A program made the position numbers and the translations under genes. From Gonatopus flavifemur (Eukaryota; Arthropoda; Insecta; Hymenoptera; Dryinidae): a DNA stretch of 64,000 nucleotides. Positions 1 through 10,770 of the stretch are shown one piece after another; positions within the stretch are counted from its first letter, which is position 1, and the number at the start of each line of letters is the position of its first letter. The stretch covers positions 7,192,001 to 7,256,000 of the forward strand of contig JAFFJZ010000003.1 of assembly GCA_018340375.1 (NCBI GenBank). Reading direction: 5' to 3'. The notes under the pieces were generated by a model, which was not told the origin of the DNA, ran no database searches, and saw only the letters and a list, made by a program, of their open reading frames with translations.

Positions 1-120
1 TTTTTCAACCTATTTCGAATGCCCTCCAGCTGATCCAAATTGCCGATTTTCAGTGTAGTATTTTTAATCAAGAAAATATGAGAATTCGAATGGAGAAATT
101 TTCAAAATTAGATATAAATC

Positions 121-360
121 ATACACGCAGAAAACAGATGTGTTGAAAAGTCCCATAATTTATTGAGGATCAGCGCCGGTCTATGACGGATAGAGTTTTC
201 ACTCGAATTTACTTTTAAAAAGTGCCATAATTAGACGTATTTCTACAGGAAATTATGGTACTTTTGAAGCTATATTCAGGTGAATAATTTCATTCACCAC
301 AGACTGGCGTTGATCCTCAATAAATTATGGGATTTTTAAAAACATATTTCTTTGCGTATA
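121..360. mobile_element. Foldback MITE-like element, about 240 bp
   Basis: An imperfect inverted repeat with arms of about 60 bp. The left arm holds CCCATAATTTATTGAGGATC (152-171) and the right arm its reverse complement (about 311-330). The ends read ACGCAGAAAA and, on the other strand, ACGCAAAGAAA. A second inner inverted repeat (AAAAGTGCCATAATT against AATTATGGTACTTTT) lies between the arms. There is no ORF, so it is a non-autonomous DNA element. Its terminus belongs to the CAC/ACG-AGAAAA class seen at many other elements here. Confidence 0.75.
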
Positions 361-987
361 TATAATTTCAAAAAATTGTCTATTCGAGCAATTTGAAGTT
401 AATAAATTAATTTTATGGAATATCGATCCAAATTGGATATTTTTTTTTGTATATAAAATATTGCCCATCCCTAGTTTGAATCGAAAAAATCATTCCTGAG
501 TGGCTAATCTTCAACAGAATTGAATGAAAACCATATCTCAAAATGTACTGAATATAAAAAATGATCGTCGCAATTTTTCAACTTCTCTCATCAGACACGC
601 CTTGCTCGCTGACGTAACAAAGAGAATTGCTCATTGTAGCAGAATTTTCTACTAATCTAGTTACCATAAATTATATATAAGTATATTCTTTCAACAAAAG
701 CTTTAATGAGTTTATTAGAATGACATTTTCAGCAATTGTGGTAAACACAGAAACATGCTTTCATTCGACGTAACTCATCAAATTCGCAAAAAATGATCGA
801 TTTTCTGTTGTTTTGAGAAAACAATGCCCTGAGTACAAAATACCCAATCATTATAGAGACCCCGTTTAGACTCCCCATGACTGCCCATTCTATCTATCAT
901 TATTTGAAATAATCAATTCTCGTGTTCAGGTCCACGACATAGATTATCCACATAAAAATAATCGACTGAAAAGATAAAGATATTTAC
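361..987. other. No gene seen; intron side of the proximal first exon
   Basis: AT-rich sequence with no splice-supported ORF. If the exon at 988-1069 is right, this is the start of its first intron on the minus strand. The stretch 410-475 carries an ATATAAAATATTGCCCATCCCTA segment resembling the ends of the element at 8081-8226 (GGGATGG termini). Confidence 0.5.
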
Positions 988-1069
988 CATAAGGGAGTTG
1001 AGTCACATAATTATAGGGTTGATGCCATTGCGGATAGTAATCCGCCTGAGCTTCGTAACCACCGATCAT
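988..1069 (-). CDS. Alternative first coding exon (proximal) of an unidentified gene that leaves the window to the left
   Basis: Read on the minus strand, ATG at 1069-1067 opens a 27-codon frame starting MIGGYEAQADYYPQWH, rich in Tyr, Gln and Trp. It ends one base into a codon at a GTAAAT donor (GT at 987-986). A TAA lies in frame two codons upstream of the ATG, so the Met is a real boundary if the exon is transcribed. Two further exons at 2908-2977 and 11338-11377 have the same design: stop, short ATG peptide, phase-1 GT donor. All three could splice to one shared second exon beyond position 1. Short alternative N-termini of this kind are common in developmental transcription factors (Pax, nuclear receptor and RUNX genes are examples), but I do not recognise the peptide and assign no family. 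Chance is the main alternative. Confidence 0.5.
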
Positions 1070-1278
1070 TCCTTAAACTTGTTGATACACACGATTCCGA
1101 TTTATTTCAAGTTTTGCAATTTTTCTTATCGTTCGTCACATTGAATCCGTATCATGATATCATTTTTCAATACGTGTAACTTGCACTTTCAAGCAAACGA
1201 TGAAAAATATCACTTTTCACTGAGGAATAAGTATAGTAGCACTGGTTGGCAATTGATCGGTTTGGTACAGCAAAAACA

Positions 1279-1434
1279 TCAACGACGCATCAACACTCGT
1301 AATAGTCCCGTAAGCGTTACAGAATCATGTACGGTCCCGATTGCTGTCGAGATGACACTGAAGATTAGAGACCCAAAAAGGATCAGCCCGGCGGTACCGA
1401 TCTTCGGATCCTCTGACAGCATCAACGGATTCAT
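1279..1434 (-). CDS. Small ORF, 51 codons, single membrane-type segment
   Basis: ATG at 1434-1432, TGA at 1281-1279. The product begins MNPLMLSEDPKIGT, has a hydrophobic stretch AGLILFGSLIFSVISTAIG (residues about 15-33) and ends with a basic tail (LLRVLMRR). The sequence is clearly GC-richer than its surroundings, which suggests coding constraint. The ORF ends about 210 nt upstream of the ATG at 1069 on the same strand, so it could be an upstream ORF of the proximal transcript, a separate small membrane protein gene, or an exon whose splice sites I cannot see. A weak TATATATG lies at about 1444-1451, too close to the ATG to be its TATA box. I do not recognise the peptide. Confidence 0.4.
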   Translation of the reverse strand: MNPLMLSEDPKIGTAGLILFGSLIFSVISTAIGTVHDSVTLTGLLRVLMRR

Positions 1435-1559
1435 AAAAGTTACATATATACAACATATTGAATACTATCGTGTAGGGATTGCATGTATTTGTACGTCTTC
1501 CACATTAGGGGAGAAACGTAGAGGGTGTAAGCAAAGGAAGAGGCTAACTGGCTAGCAGA

Positions 1560-2907
1560 CCTGCCTTAAGGCGGAACCTTGCTTCGTGCACGCCCCTGGT
1601 ACTGATACGACCACTCAGAAACGTATCATATTTTTCCACAGTTTCATTCTATTAGTAAATTGAACAAGAGGGATACTCGCTCTTCCTACAGGCATGACCG
1701 CTTTCAATTTCATCTCAATCAGCTATTATTCACCGATATATCAGCTAATATTGAATAAAGCTATATAATGATGATCGTGTTTCTTGACGCCCATTCCAAA
1801 AATCAAAAGCTTATCATGATAATCTGTAGGAACACAAACTTGTATGATTTGAAAACGGGGTTTTTGTAGAACTGTAAAATCTGGATTACCAGCTGCTATT
1901 TTGAATTAGCGATTAGTTAAAAAATGAGTTGTGCTTTAGAATGCTTATGTTTGTTCGACTCTGATCAAGTCTCGTTATTATAGATAAGATTTACTTGAAA
2001 AAAAAACAAATCCAAAACCCTAAATCTCAATGAAAAAGTGTAAAAATCTCAGTGCTCCTCTTTTTTTTTCTAATTTTTCTCAATGACATTTGAAAAACTG
2101 ACCCCGATTTGGATATAAAATTCATCTACCGAATACAGAAAATAGAGCTTGAAAGTTGTCAAAAAAATCCCGTGCATTTCCGACGTCGAAGGGTTAATCT
2201 GACATTCTGAATCGTGTGATGTTTCGTTAAATTTTGACATAGCTCTTTGATTTTGTGAGAATCGGTGAGTATAATTGGAAAATAATTTAGAGTAGAAGCT
2301 ACGAAGTCATTGATTCTCATCGACTTGGTGTACGGGTTTCGTTGATGAGAAAAAAAAAAGATATATATTCTCTCTCGTGTGGAAATTTATTAAGGTCAAG
2401 AGAAACACTCGAGAACATTCAATATACCGCCAAAGGGATCATAAAAGTCTCTCCGTATTATAGCGCGGATCCCAAGGGACTTTCCCATCCGCTGTTCCCA
2501 ACAACCCGTTCCTATTAATACAATCGGCACCTGCTTTAAACGGAGTTTCTCGCCTCACAGTTCAATCAATGTTCTCTCATTCCAATTTTAGACTGATTAA
2601 TTATTGAGAATTAGGGTAATAATGAATACATAGAATTCAGAGGATAATAATCGTTTCCGCTTCGACTGCTCCCTATTGCTCCGATCGTCAAATTGTTTAT
2701 TTATTTATATTCGATTCTCTTGACTTAAGATTTAAGATAGATTTGATGCTTCATATATACAATGGAAGATTTGAAAAACATTACATGTCGAACCGAAAAA
2801 CGAAGATACGATTATTCGAATAAATGATGAGACCACGTCCCATTAGATTCATTGGCATCTTTCAATTGGTGAAAAGTGAAAAACAGGAAGAAAAAAAGAG
2901 ACGTTAC
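1560..2907. other. No gene seen between first-exon candidates
   Basis: No ORF with splice support. The segment 1561-1600 is GC-richer and continues the GC-rich area around the 51-codon ORF; the rest is AT-rich. If the exon at 2908-2977 is real, this is intron sequence on the minus strand and may hold the promoter of the proximal transcript. Confidence 0.45.
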
Positions 2908-2977
2908 CGTTGTCAATGAGATAGTAATAGGCATCTGGTTCCATATTGGAAGCAAACCAGATGCCGGAATAGGACAT
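2908..2977 (-). CDS. Alternative first coding exon (middle) of the same left-hand gene
   Basis: On the minus strand ATG at 2977-2975 opens 23 codons beginning MSYSGIWFASNMEPDAYYYL, followed by one extra base and a GTAACG donor (GT at 2907-2906). A TGA in the same frame lies seven codons before the ATG. The exon ends in phase 1, exactly as do those at 988-1069 and 11338-11377, so the three are interchangeable in reading frame. Like the proximal exon it is rich in Tyr and acidic residues. No family recognised. Sequence upstream (about 3180-3990) is GC-richer than average and could hold its promoter. Confidence 0.5.
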
Positions 2978-4278
2978 TTCAATAATTATTGATATTCATC
3001 AACTGAATCTATCACGAACGTGGAGAAGGAAGGAAAAAACATGGATAATTTTTCAACTCCGTTTTGCCAGATTCGTCTTATCATTCTTGATTATTCTCAC
3101 TATATCCTCCTTCGTTGATTTTCTCTTCGTGTTTTGTTCTTCGAATTTCGTGGTAGATACTGGAAGAGAATGATCGGTCAAGTGGTTGTTACTCGATAAA
3201 TAGCTTGTGACTGCGCCTCTAAAAGTTAGGCGCCACGAAAAGTCCTTGTCCTTCAGTCTCGAAGCATCAAAGTAAGGGAAAAATGCCGCGCCCGCAAAGC
3301 AATAATAAACACAAATGTGTACAGTTTACTGCAAATCTAAGTCATTTTGGTTCTGGAGGGAAAATTTGAACAGTATTCGAAAGGATGAATCAATCGAAAC
3401 TCGAAGAAGAGTATTTTTCAAGGCAAATCACTAATTTTTGTCACGCAAATCATAAACGAATAAACGAATATAGAATATGATGATGCGCGTGTTTCTCCTT
3501 CCGTCTGGAGATCTTTACGATGCGTATCTCTCCCTAAATTGCCTCCCTGTCCTTGTGTCGCTCTTGATATATCTATATTAGGTAATAAGTAATCGTGATA
3601 GCGTGCATAAGTGGAGGGTTGGAGCGTGCTTGTTGTAGTTCTTCTTCATTTGGGAGATAGTCTGTATTCTCCCTTCGAATGATCAACCATCCCCCTCTTT
3701 TCAGACTCGGTGCCGACGAAATTCATGATATCTCTGCTGCTCTTGTAGTATCCACAACGTCGAAGGGGTGTAAAAGTGACGTGATGGTGGAAAAACGCGC
3801 ACTTGAACGTCGGGGGTGCAGGAAGAGTCAAAGAGCAATTCCTCCCTTCACCCTCTTTCACTTTGTGACAAAGTTAGTCGGTCGCTTTTGTGGCGGCACG
3901 TTACGCCTAGTAGAAACGCAATCCAGATCACCTCTAATCGCCTCTAATCGCTTTCAAACCACAAACTCTTATATATTGTTCTAAGTGGAATAGAGAACGA
4001 TGTGGAAAAGAAGATTTCACTTTCACTTTTTCAAAACACATTTATCTGTTGAGATTATACTGTACAATGATATAATTATTGCTTCGCAGTTGAAAGTTAA
4101 TGATTATTGATTGGTTGTAGAATGGTTAATTATTTGAAAAGTTTAGCAATGAATTTGAAACGAATATCATGTGGGAACAAGAAAATTCTTATTACTCACT
4201 GCTATTAGGAATAGTTTTGGCAGTTTTGAGTATGTAATACTTGTGTTTGCAAAAACTCGCAGAGTACTTATACAAATA
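2978..4278. promoter_or_regulatory. GC-richer upstream region, possible promoter for the middle first exon
   Basis: Between about 3180 and 3990 the sequence is clearly GC-richer than its flanks and contains a CRE-like TGACGTG (3778-3784). On the minus strand a 71-codon ORF (3646-3861) has no splice donor that would join it to a gene, so I do not call it coding. Its position upstream of the exon at 2908-2977 suggests a promoter or 5' UTR. No clear TATA box or initiator decides the start site. Confidence 0.25.
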
Positions 4279-4299
4279 CCCTAGTAGAAATCATTCTAG

Positions 4300-4592
4300 T
4301 CAGTCTCCACTCTCTAAAATTTTTAGAGTGAAATTTCACTCTTCAGCCAGCCAAAAGTGAGCCTGTCGAAATTTTGAGTGAAATTTCCACTCTTTTAGAA
4401 AGATATTCTAAGGTTTGAGGTTAGAAATTCACGGCTACTCAAATTCTAGAGCCAATTTTTCACTTTAAAAGGGTGAGGGTTCACCCGAAACGAATGAAAA
4501 TTCCACTGGATGCAGATTGGCTCACTTCTGAGACTTGGTGAAGTGAATCACGTGATTTTTCACTCTTTCAGATTTAGAGAGTAGGCTATGAC
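4300..4592. mobile_element. Foldback element with TTTAGAGAG-type arms
   Basis: Left arm CTCTCTAAAATTTTTAGAGTG (about 4309-4329) is mirrored by TTTCACTCTTTCAGATTTAG then AGAG near 4558-4581. The interior has further inverted GTGAAA/TTTCAC tracts. It is bracketed by two direct copies of CCCTAGTAGAAAT (from 4279 and from 4595), so it may have inserted next to, or inside, the end of the 0.8 kb element that follows. No ORF of interest. Confidence 0.6.
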
Positions 4593-4594
4593 AA

Positions 4595-5395
4595 CCCTAG
4601 TAGAAATTTTGATATGGAAAACATCAGGTCCCAATCAGGCATCCCTGATTTCTGTTCAGGGCCTGACTTGAGTATCTGATAAGGCCCTGACAAAAATGTA
4701 ACGCAGGGAAAAGCTAAGGTACTGATCAGAAAAACCAAACGTTTCCCAATCAGGATCTGATCAGGGTAGTAATCGAATTTCCAATCGGGACCTGATCCGG
4801 GTGGTAGCGGGATTCTCAATCACGACCTCATTTAAGCTATATTCTAACATTCAATTTAATTTTCATGGAATTCACTTTTCATAAAATTGTCTGAAACTCC
4901 CCCAACAGAAGAAATTCTACTGATGATCCAAATAGACCTCAGTTGAACATGCAAAAAAGACAGGTAAATTTCTAATGAGGCCTGTGAAAATTCTGAATAA
5001 TTTGATACATTCATCGTTCTGAATTGATCAGGTCCTGATTCGGCTGTCTTGTCGGTTATCACATGATTGACATGCGGATGAGCCAAGGCAATCCTGATCA
5101 GGTCCTGATCAAGATATCTTGACAGTTACCTCACAATTCAAATACGAATGAGTTAAGGCAATCCTGATCAGGTTCTGATACGAATACCATGTCTGAGTTA
5201 CCGAAAGGGAAAATCTGACTGGGACCTGTCAACAACCTTGCGTTACATTGTTGTAACATTGTTGTAATCCTAAACAGGATGCCATGTCAGGACCTAATGA
5301 GGTAATTAAAAGTTGTCCTTAATTGGAGTTCCCTATTGCAGCCTTACGAGGGCCATGCTTCTAAAAGGGAATTCCCTGTCAAATTTCTACTAGGG
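4595..5395. mobile_element. 0.8 kb TIR element with internal 70-bp tandem repeat
   Basis: The left end CCCTAGTAGAAATTTTGA (from 4595) is matched at the right end by its reverse complement (TCAAATTTCTACTAGGG, ending 5395). The interior is full of CCTGATCAGG-like palindromes. The small ORFs at 4586-4819 and 4856-5086 (minus) look like by-products of this repetitive sequence. Non-autonomous DNA element, family not assigned. Confidence 0.7.
5026..5200. repeat. 70-bp tandem repeat, about 2.5 units
   Basis: The start of the motif GATCAGGTCCTGAT recurs at 5026, 5096 and 5166, an exact spacing of 70 bases each time. Each full unit continues through a diverged middle to GAGYYAAGGCAATCCT. The third copy is cut short. 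It lies inside the 0.8 kb TIR element and probably moves with it. Confidence 0.85.
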
Positions 5396-5417
5396 AAGGC
5401 TTCACTGCGCACTTGTA

Positions 5418-6000
5418 CACTGAGAAAAAGGATCGGTGAACTGAACGGAAACGTAGTTGACTGAACTACGCCAGGAGGTTGAATACGTTCAACCAACTCT
5501 GGAGGTTGCATTGAATCTTTCCCCAGGTTGGCCGACTCTGTTGAGTCAACTACGTGAATGATTGGGACAATGAAAAATAGTTTCCGTCAAGGACCCTATT
5601 CCAAATGTCCGACAGACAATTTTCTGTCAGGGTTTGGTTGGTTTTTGTCCCAGGCATGATGATTTCCGACGGAACCAGACAGAATTTTGACCGGAATCTG
5701 TCAGGATCGGTTGGACATTTTTAATAGAGTATCCATATACATTTGACACAAAATAACGAAGCATTGATTATTGCCTGCGAGGTTGACTCGACTACGTGAG
5801 ATTTTGAATGAAACTTTTTCTGTGATTTGTTGACGTTGACACACATTGGTTCATAAAATCAAGTGATATGTTGAGACAATGAAAGGTGGCGTAATTGAAT
5901 CTACAATTTCCAAGTCATTTCAACTAAAAATTCGTTGATTCATTCATGAATTCTTCAACTACGCGTGGTCGTTAATGGCACTTTTATTTTTTTCTCAGTA
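5418..6000. mobile_element. Element with CACTGAGAAAAA ends and GACTACGT inverted motifs
   Basis: The left end CACTGAGAAAAAGG (5418) is answered by TTTTTTTCTCAGTA at 5987-6000. Inside are several copies, in both orientations, of a GTTGACT/AACTACG motif (5451-5480, 5538-5560, 5780-5800, 5956-5966). A further imperfect hairpin at about 5590-5740 has GACAGACAATTTTCTGTCAGG at its centre and may be a nested insertion. No coding capacity. Confidence 0.6.
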
Positions 6001-8080
6001 ATATCTTCGGAATATTCTGCAATATTTTGAAGACATTGTAATATTGTCAGAATATCCTGAGGATATCACTGAGACATTTGTGCTATGTGGGAAGCTGATT
6101 TATAGTGAATCAAAACGAAAAAAACAATGTGACTATCAAACAACATGCAATTTTTCGATACATTGAATGAGAATTGAATTGTCAAGAACGGACGAACGTG
6201 CACTACTTGAAAAATAATTAATTCAAATCAATACCTTTATTTAAAAAAGAGAATATAAAAACGAATTTCATTGCACCAAAAAAACCATAATCATAGAATC
6301 ACTTTTCCAGAGATTTATTAATTCAATCATAACCATGTGATTTTCTGGAATGAATTCAATCTCATGTTCCTTCATCTCAAACTTCTGAAGAAGACATAAA
6401 GATGATTTGTTTATGCATATGCATACCCTGGTAAATGATGCTAAAAATAAAATTCCAACATCATTACTCCGACGTGGCTTTTATCTTGGATCGCCAGTCA
6501 ATATTTGGACAAGAAATCATGTAAAAAGAAAGTAAGAACACGCCCTTTTACGTACAAGATGATGCAAAAAATCCTTGTCGAGTAGTGTTTTTTTGTCAGT
6601 AGTACGATGTACCTTGGAGTCCTGGAGATTTTATGCGTTTTCGAGTGCTCCGTGTGTACGAGCCGAGAACTAAACATTACATGGTCGTTAAATTTTGAAC
6701 CCTCGAAATTCCTTGTTGGGATTCATACAATGTTTGCAAATAGATTCCAACTTCACATATCGTCTTATTCTCCCTTGTTATCTATTGTATTTCGATAAGG
6801 TGTTCATCGGAATCCGCACAGAGAAAAAATTGCTGTAATACATACCGAAATTCTTGTTCAATCAACGAAGGTCTAAGGTCTCAGATAAAAATGAAAATTT
6901 GATCAATCTAATAGATAGATTGCTTTGGAAGAAAGGAAACACCCTGAGAGCCCAATTTTATAGATTAAAAGAAAACTTTCTTTGCCCTCATTTTGATAAA
7001 TCTTTTTTCCAATGGGAGAAAATTCATTTCAATGGAGAAAAACTAAATCAATCCATCAAACTAAAACCAAGAATTTTCAAATTTCGAAAAAGATGATTTC
7101 AATTCAATAGAAATTTTTTTCATGCAAAATTTAGGTTGTAAGAATTCAATACTAATTCCCAAAAATTTTACCGAATCCATTTATAGAATTTCATTTCATT
7201 GGATTGTTTGGAATATCTTTTTTCGAGTGTATTTCGGAATCCAAATGTATTCACACGACGATCGATCATTGAAACCCAAGTTATCTGTTTGGTATCACGT
7301 GTCACGAAGGGGGAAAAGAATAAATCACAACCGCGATGCGTTATTTGTTCTTTCGGGTTACATACTTCTTCTCTCGGCTCTAGTATTTGAGATTTGTAAA
7401 AACAATTGCCATGGGTGTAGATCGAGGTAAAGGAAGAAGAGAAAAAGAGGAAGAAAAACGATAAAGATGGTAGAGGAACCACGTGTCATCGACAAGAAAA
7501 TAAATAAATTCGAGTAACTGTGCACCGATGAAGCGCAGAACACCGTTGAGGAGAACGTATACCTATCCATTTGTTTGTATGTATCACTCTTTTACCAGAA
7601 AGGAGGAAAAAATGCCCTACTTAACGACGGAAATAATAATTACCGAACGTGCCGATGTGTCTATCATGTGGGTATCCGGAAGTGTTTGCAGAGACACGTG
7701 AGTGGCACGCGTTCTAATCTCACATTCATTCCATTCAGGTTACATTATGAGAACCTGACCACTAAATCGAACTGATATGGACCGAGTTTAAAATTGATTT
7801 TTAGTGAAAAAAAATCTATGGATTTACCGTAAACTTTCTTTCGAGTAATGATAGAATACACCTCTGGCCCTGATGATGCCATAATTTGATGAGGAGAAAC
7901 CAGATCGGATCAAATTTAACATGAATTTCTACTCGAGCTGCTAGAAATGAAACTTTTTGGATCTAAGATCCTGCCTTAGGCCAAGTTGGGGTGGTTTACG
8001 CCGATTTATAGGGCCAATTTTAGCTAGAAAGAAGGAAAATTCATGGTCTTTATGGCATAGCGATAATCTGAGGACTATTC
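6001..8080. other. No gene seen
   Basis: Several ORFs of 60-104 codons occur on both strands (for example 6854-7096, 7122-7430, 7168-7482 minus). They overlap one another, are low in complexity and lack splice partners. I see no motif in them. A CACAGAGAAAAAATT terminus-like motif at 6818-6832 may mark the end of another small element. Confidence 0.5.
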
Positions 8081-8226
8081 ACAGTGTAGGGATGGACAGC
8101 CGAAGATACTTTTAGTGGAGAGTACTTTTTGTCTGGGTTAAAATATGTCTTCATACGAGAACATCAAAAAGTACTCCTCACTGAAAATACTCCAGGAGTA
8201 CAAAAGTGCCCATCCCTGTTATAGTG
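8081..8226. mobile_element. Foldback element with GTAGGGATGG ends
   Basis: The left arm (8085-8138) starts TGTAGGGATGGACAG and includes AGAGTACTTTTTG. The right arm is its reverse complement, beginning CAAAAAGTACTCCTC and ending GCCCATCCCTGTTATA. Arms are about 50 bp with a short spacer, so the whole would fold as one long hairpin. No ORF. Confidence 0.75.
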
Positions 8227-8566
8227 CGGGGGTTTGTTCACAGACTCAGACCTTTTTTATAACTGCTCGTCGCAGAGAAATCATTGTTCCATTTGAATAG
8301 CCTGGGGTAGTACACGGAAAAAAATTCACAGCAAATTCTGGGACAGTTACAATTTCTATTACCATTCAAAACAAATTGTGGTAATTCTGACTAAATTGGA
8401 GTAGATTTAATGACAGTTGCAGGGAATTATACTCCAAAATTGTATCTTGTTGGGTTGGAGTTGGGAGAAATTGAATACTTCCTTATAAACAGTCAAAACA
8501 CTGGGATTTCAATTTTCTGTTGGTAATCCAACAAGACATTTATTGATCCAACTACAAAACCATCAT

Positions 8567-8755
8567 CACATGGAGAAAAAGGTATTGCTGGCATAACAAG
8601 CAGGTCTGTTACTAAAGCGCCTACAAAAAAAATTAACTAAGAGAGCAAGAAAAATGTTTGACACAGCTAAATTTTTTTGCTGACATGAATAAATTTGTTA
8701 ATAGAACTAACCTCTTAGTCGCTGGAATGGATATTTTTGCCAGGACAACCAATTG
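8567..8755. mobile_element. MITE-like element, copy 1 (second copy at 14171-14341)
   Basis: Starts CACATGGAGAAAAAGGTATTGC and shares, with small gaps, the order GGTATTGCTGGCATAA, CCTACAAAAAAAA, AGCAAGAAAAATG, TTTTTTGCTGACA, AATTTGTTAA, GAACTAA and TGGATATTTTTGC with the reverse complement of 14171-14341. Right end uncertain by about 20 bp. The 113-codon minus ORF at 8633-8974 runs across it and is discounted. Confidence 0.7.
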
Positions 8756-10219
8756 TTTTGTAGGCGCTATAGCGAGAAACGAATTTTTTCCATGAGGTTT
8801 TCCGAAATCAGGCATGCCACTCAAAGATGGACAAATCATTTCCATATAACAATTTATTTTCCATTCGATTCTAACAAATTCTTTCACCACCCACAAATAC
8901 AAGGCCCATACGATGAACAGTGAAACTTCATTCGAACTCCATATTTCTTCTCTGTTCCTCCAAATTTCAAACAATTTTCAAAAATAAATAAATTCGCGTA
9001 ACATCAAAACAGACTTATCATAACAACATTTTATGTGAACATCATACGACCGATTGTTTCCAGTGAATATGAAAAGTAAGTCATTCCTGGCATAGTAATG
9101 ATACGTTCATATTGTGAATATACCCGTCAGTGATGATTAACGTCAGAGTCCTAAAACTCGGTTGAATGAGTCTGCTGGTACCGTTACAGTTCTAAAACCT
9201 TCATAAAAAAATAGCCACAGCCGGCACACGCCACCCACGTTTTCTTTGCCAAAATCAAGTAAGCACCTGTTGTTGTATGTTCTCGTCTTGTTTTCTGTCA
9301 GAGAAAAAAAGAGAAACAACGTACCCTTTAATCTCTAATGATCATGCGGTATCTTCCAAGACGACCCGCAAGACATGACTGAGATAAAAAAAAAACCAAA
9401 TCAAAAGATGCGATAATTTTTATTCAATCAAGTCGAATACAACGACGAATTTTCAAACATTTCTTTTGATAAGTTCATCAGTTGGGAGGTAGATTGATCG
9501 ACCACCCGTGTGTCTTGTTTCAAGGAAGTTCCAAAAAAATCCGTAGAATCTGACGGCATGAAATTTAATGGGATTTGGGCACAACATTGTAAAAGATTCA
9601 ATGAGATTTCGCGAGAATCAATGGTTTTTTTAACCAGGGCTATACAGTAATGTTATTTTCTTACAAGGCAGATGATAATGCAAAGAATAATAATCATATA
9701 TTAATCTGAAATGTGTTCGAAAGTTTTGCTGATATTTTAATATACTTTTAATTTCGAATTTCCTCCTTAAATTTCCAATGATCTGGACAATTTTTTGCCG
9801 CAAAGTTGAATCTTTTTCTATCTACCTTAAATCCACGACTTCACCTACTTTCCATTTGTAACCCACCAAATCTCGAAGTGGAGGTTTAGTGGTTGTCGCG
9901 TACGGACTTATTAAAACACAGATAACATTTAGAAACTTTAGTTCTATGAAGAAAGTATTCATGAAATCCACGTTAACATATGGATATTTTTGTATATTTT
10001 GTTTGAATTCAATTTCAATGGGAAAGATGTGAATTGTCCTTTATTAAATTGAACTTCTCAGTAACAAACTGAGCTATCCGATACAGCAGATTAGATTAGA
10101 AAGAGTTCATAAAGAACTCACTTAGGACTTGAAGAGTTCGACGTGAATTCTCGAGAATTCTTTCTGAATTTCTGTGGTATGTTGGGTATCAATAATTTTA
10201 TGATCTAATCTCCCTATCG
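8756..10219. other. No gene seen
   Basis: AT-rich sequence without splice-supported coding frames. A short GC-richer stretch at about 9175-9245 holds an ATG frame of only a few codons on the minus strand. Nothing else stands out. Confidence 0.5.
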
Positions 10220-10310
10220 TGTATGTACAATGAGGCCCACATTGGGCCATTATGGGCCCCACCTTGCCTACACGGGATCAAGACTGGGCCAAAGTGGGGG
10301 GAACGATTGA
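10220..10310. repeat. GC-rich GGGCC repeat, copy 1 (second at 13062-13150)
   Basis: A GTATGTAC start is followed by a run of GGGCC/GGCCC motifs (AATGAGGCCCACATTGGGCC and onward). The stretch 13062-13150 has the same order in the same orientation: GTATGTAC, a GTCCAC/GCCCAC motif, GGGCCA, ATAGGCCCCA or ATGGGCCCCA, then GGGCCA. The contrast with the AT-rich surroundings marks it as a dispersed repeat. Confidence 0.6.
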
Positions 10311-10369
10311 TCCTACCCAGAAATTTTTTCAATCAATTGAATCCTACTAAAAACAATCTATGAACATCA

Positions 10370-10769
10370 CCCAATCAGAAAAAACCGAAGTATGCCAATG
10401 TTGACAACAGGCGGAGTACAGTGCCAGTATTGGGCCCCCAAGAGTCGGCTCGCACGTACCCAGTATGGAAAAGCGTTATCATTTCGGACAAATGCCAGTA
10501 CTGCTGCACTACAGACCACCAGTATCCCGCCAGTCTTAGCCGGTACTGGCGCTGTACAGCGCTAGTTGTGAAATTCTGATTGGGCGTATTGTGCCGGTAC
10601 TGAATACCATTACCGATTACCAGTACTGTGCCAGTGCCAAGTACCCAGTACGGAAAAGCGTTATCATTTCGGACAAATGCCAGTACTGCTGCAGTGCAGA
10701 CCACCAGTATCCCGCCAGTCTTAGCCGGTACTGGCGCAGTACTGCGCCAGTTGTGAAATTCTGATTGGG
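10370..10769. mobile_element. 400-bp TIR element with internal 129-bp duplication
   Basis: Bounded by CCCAATCAGAA (10370-10380) and its reverse complement TTCTGATTGGG (10759-10769). Inside, 10457-10585 and 10642-10770 are near-identical direct copies of 129 bp (both run from TACCCAGTA to TTCTGATTGGGC), so the right TIR also occurs internally. CAGTACTG and GCCAGT motifs recur. The 109-codon minus ORF at 10375-10704 falls wholly inside the duplication and is a by-product. A related copy in the opposite orientation is at about 36250-36457. Confidence 0.8.
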
Positions 10770-10770
10770 C

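Noticed and set aside
10375..10704. 109-codon minus ORF
   Set aside because: It lies inside the CCCAATCAGAA element and its internal repetition comes from the 129-bp DNA duplication.
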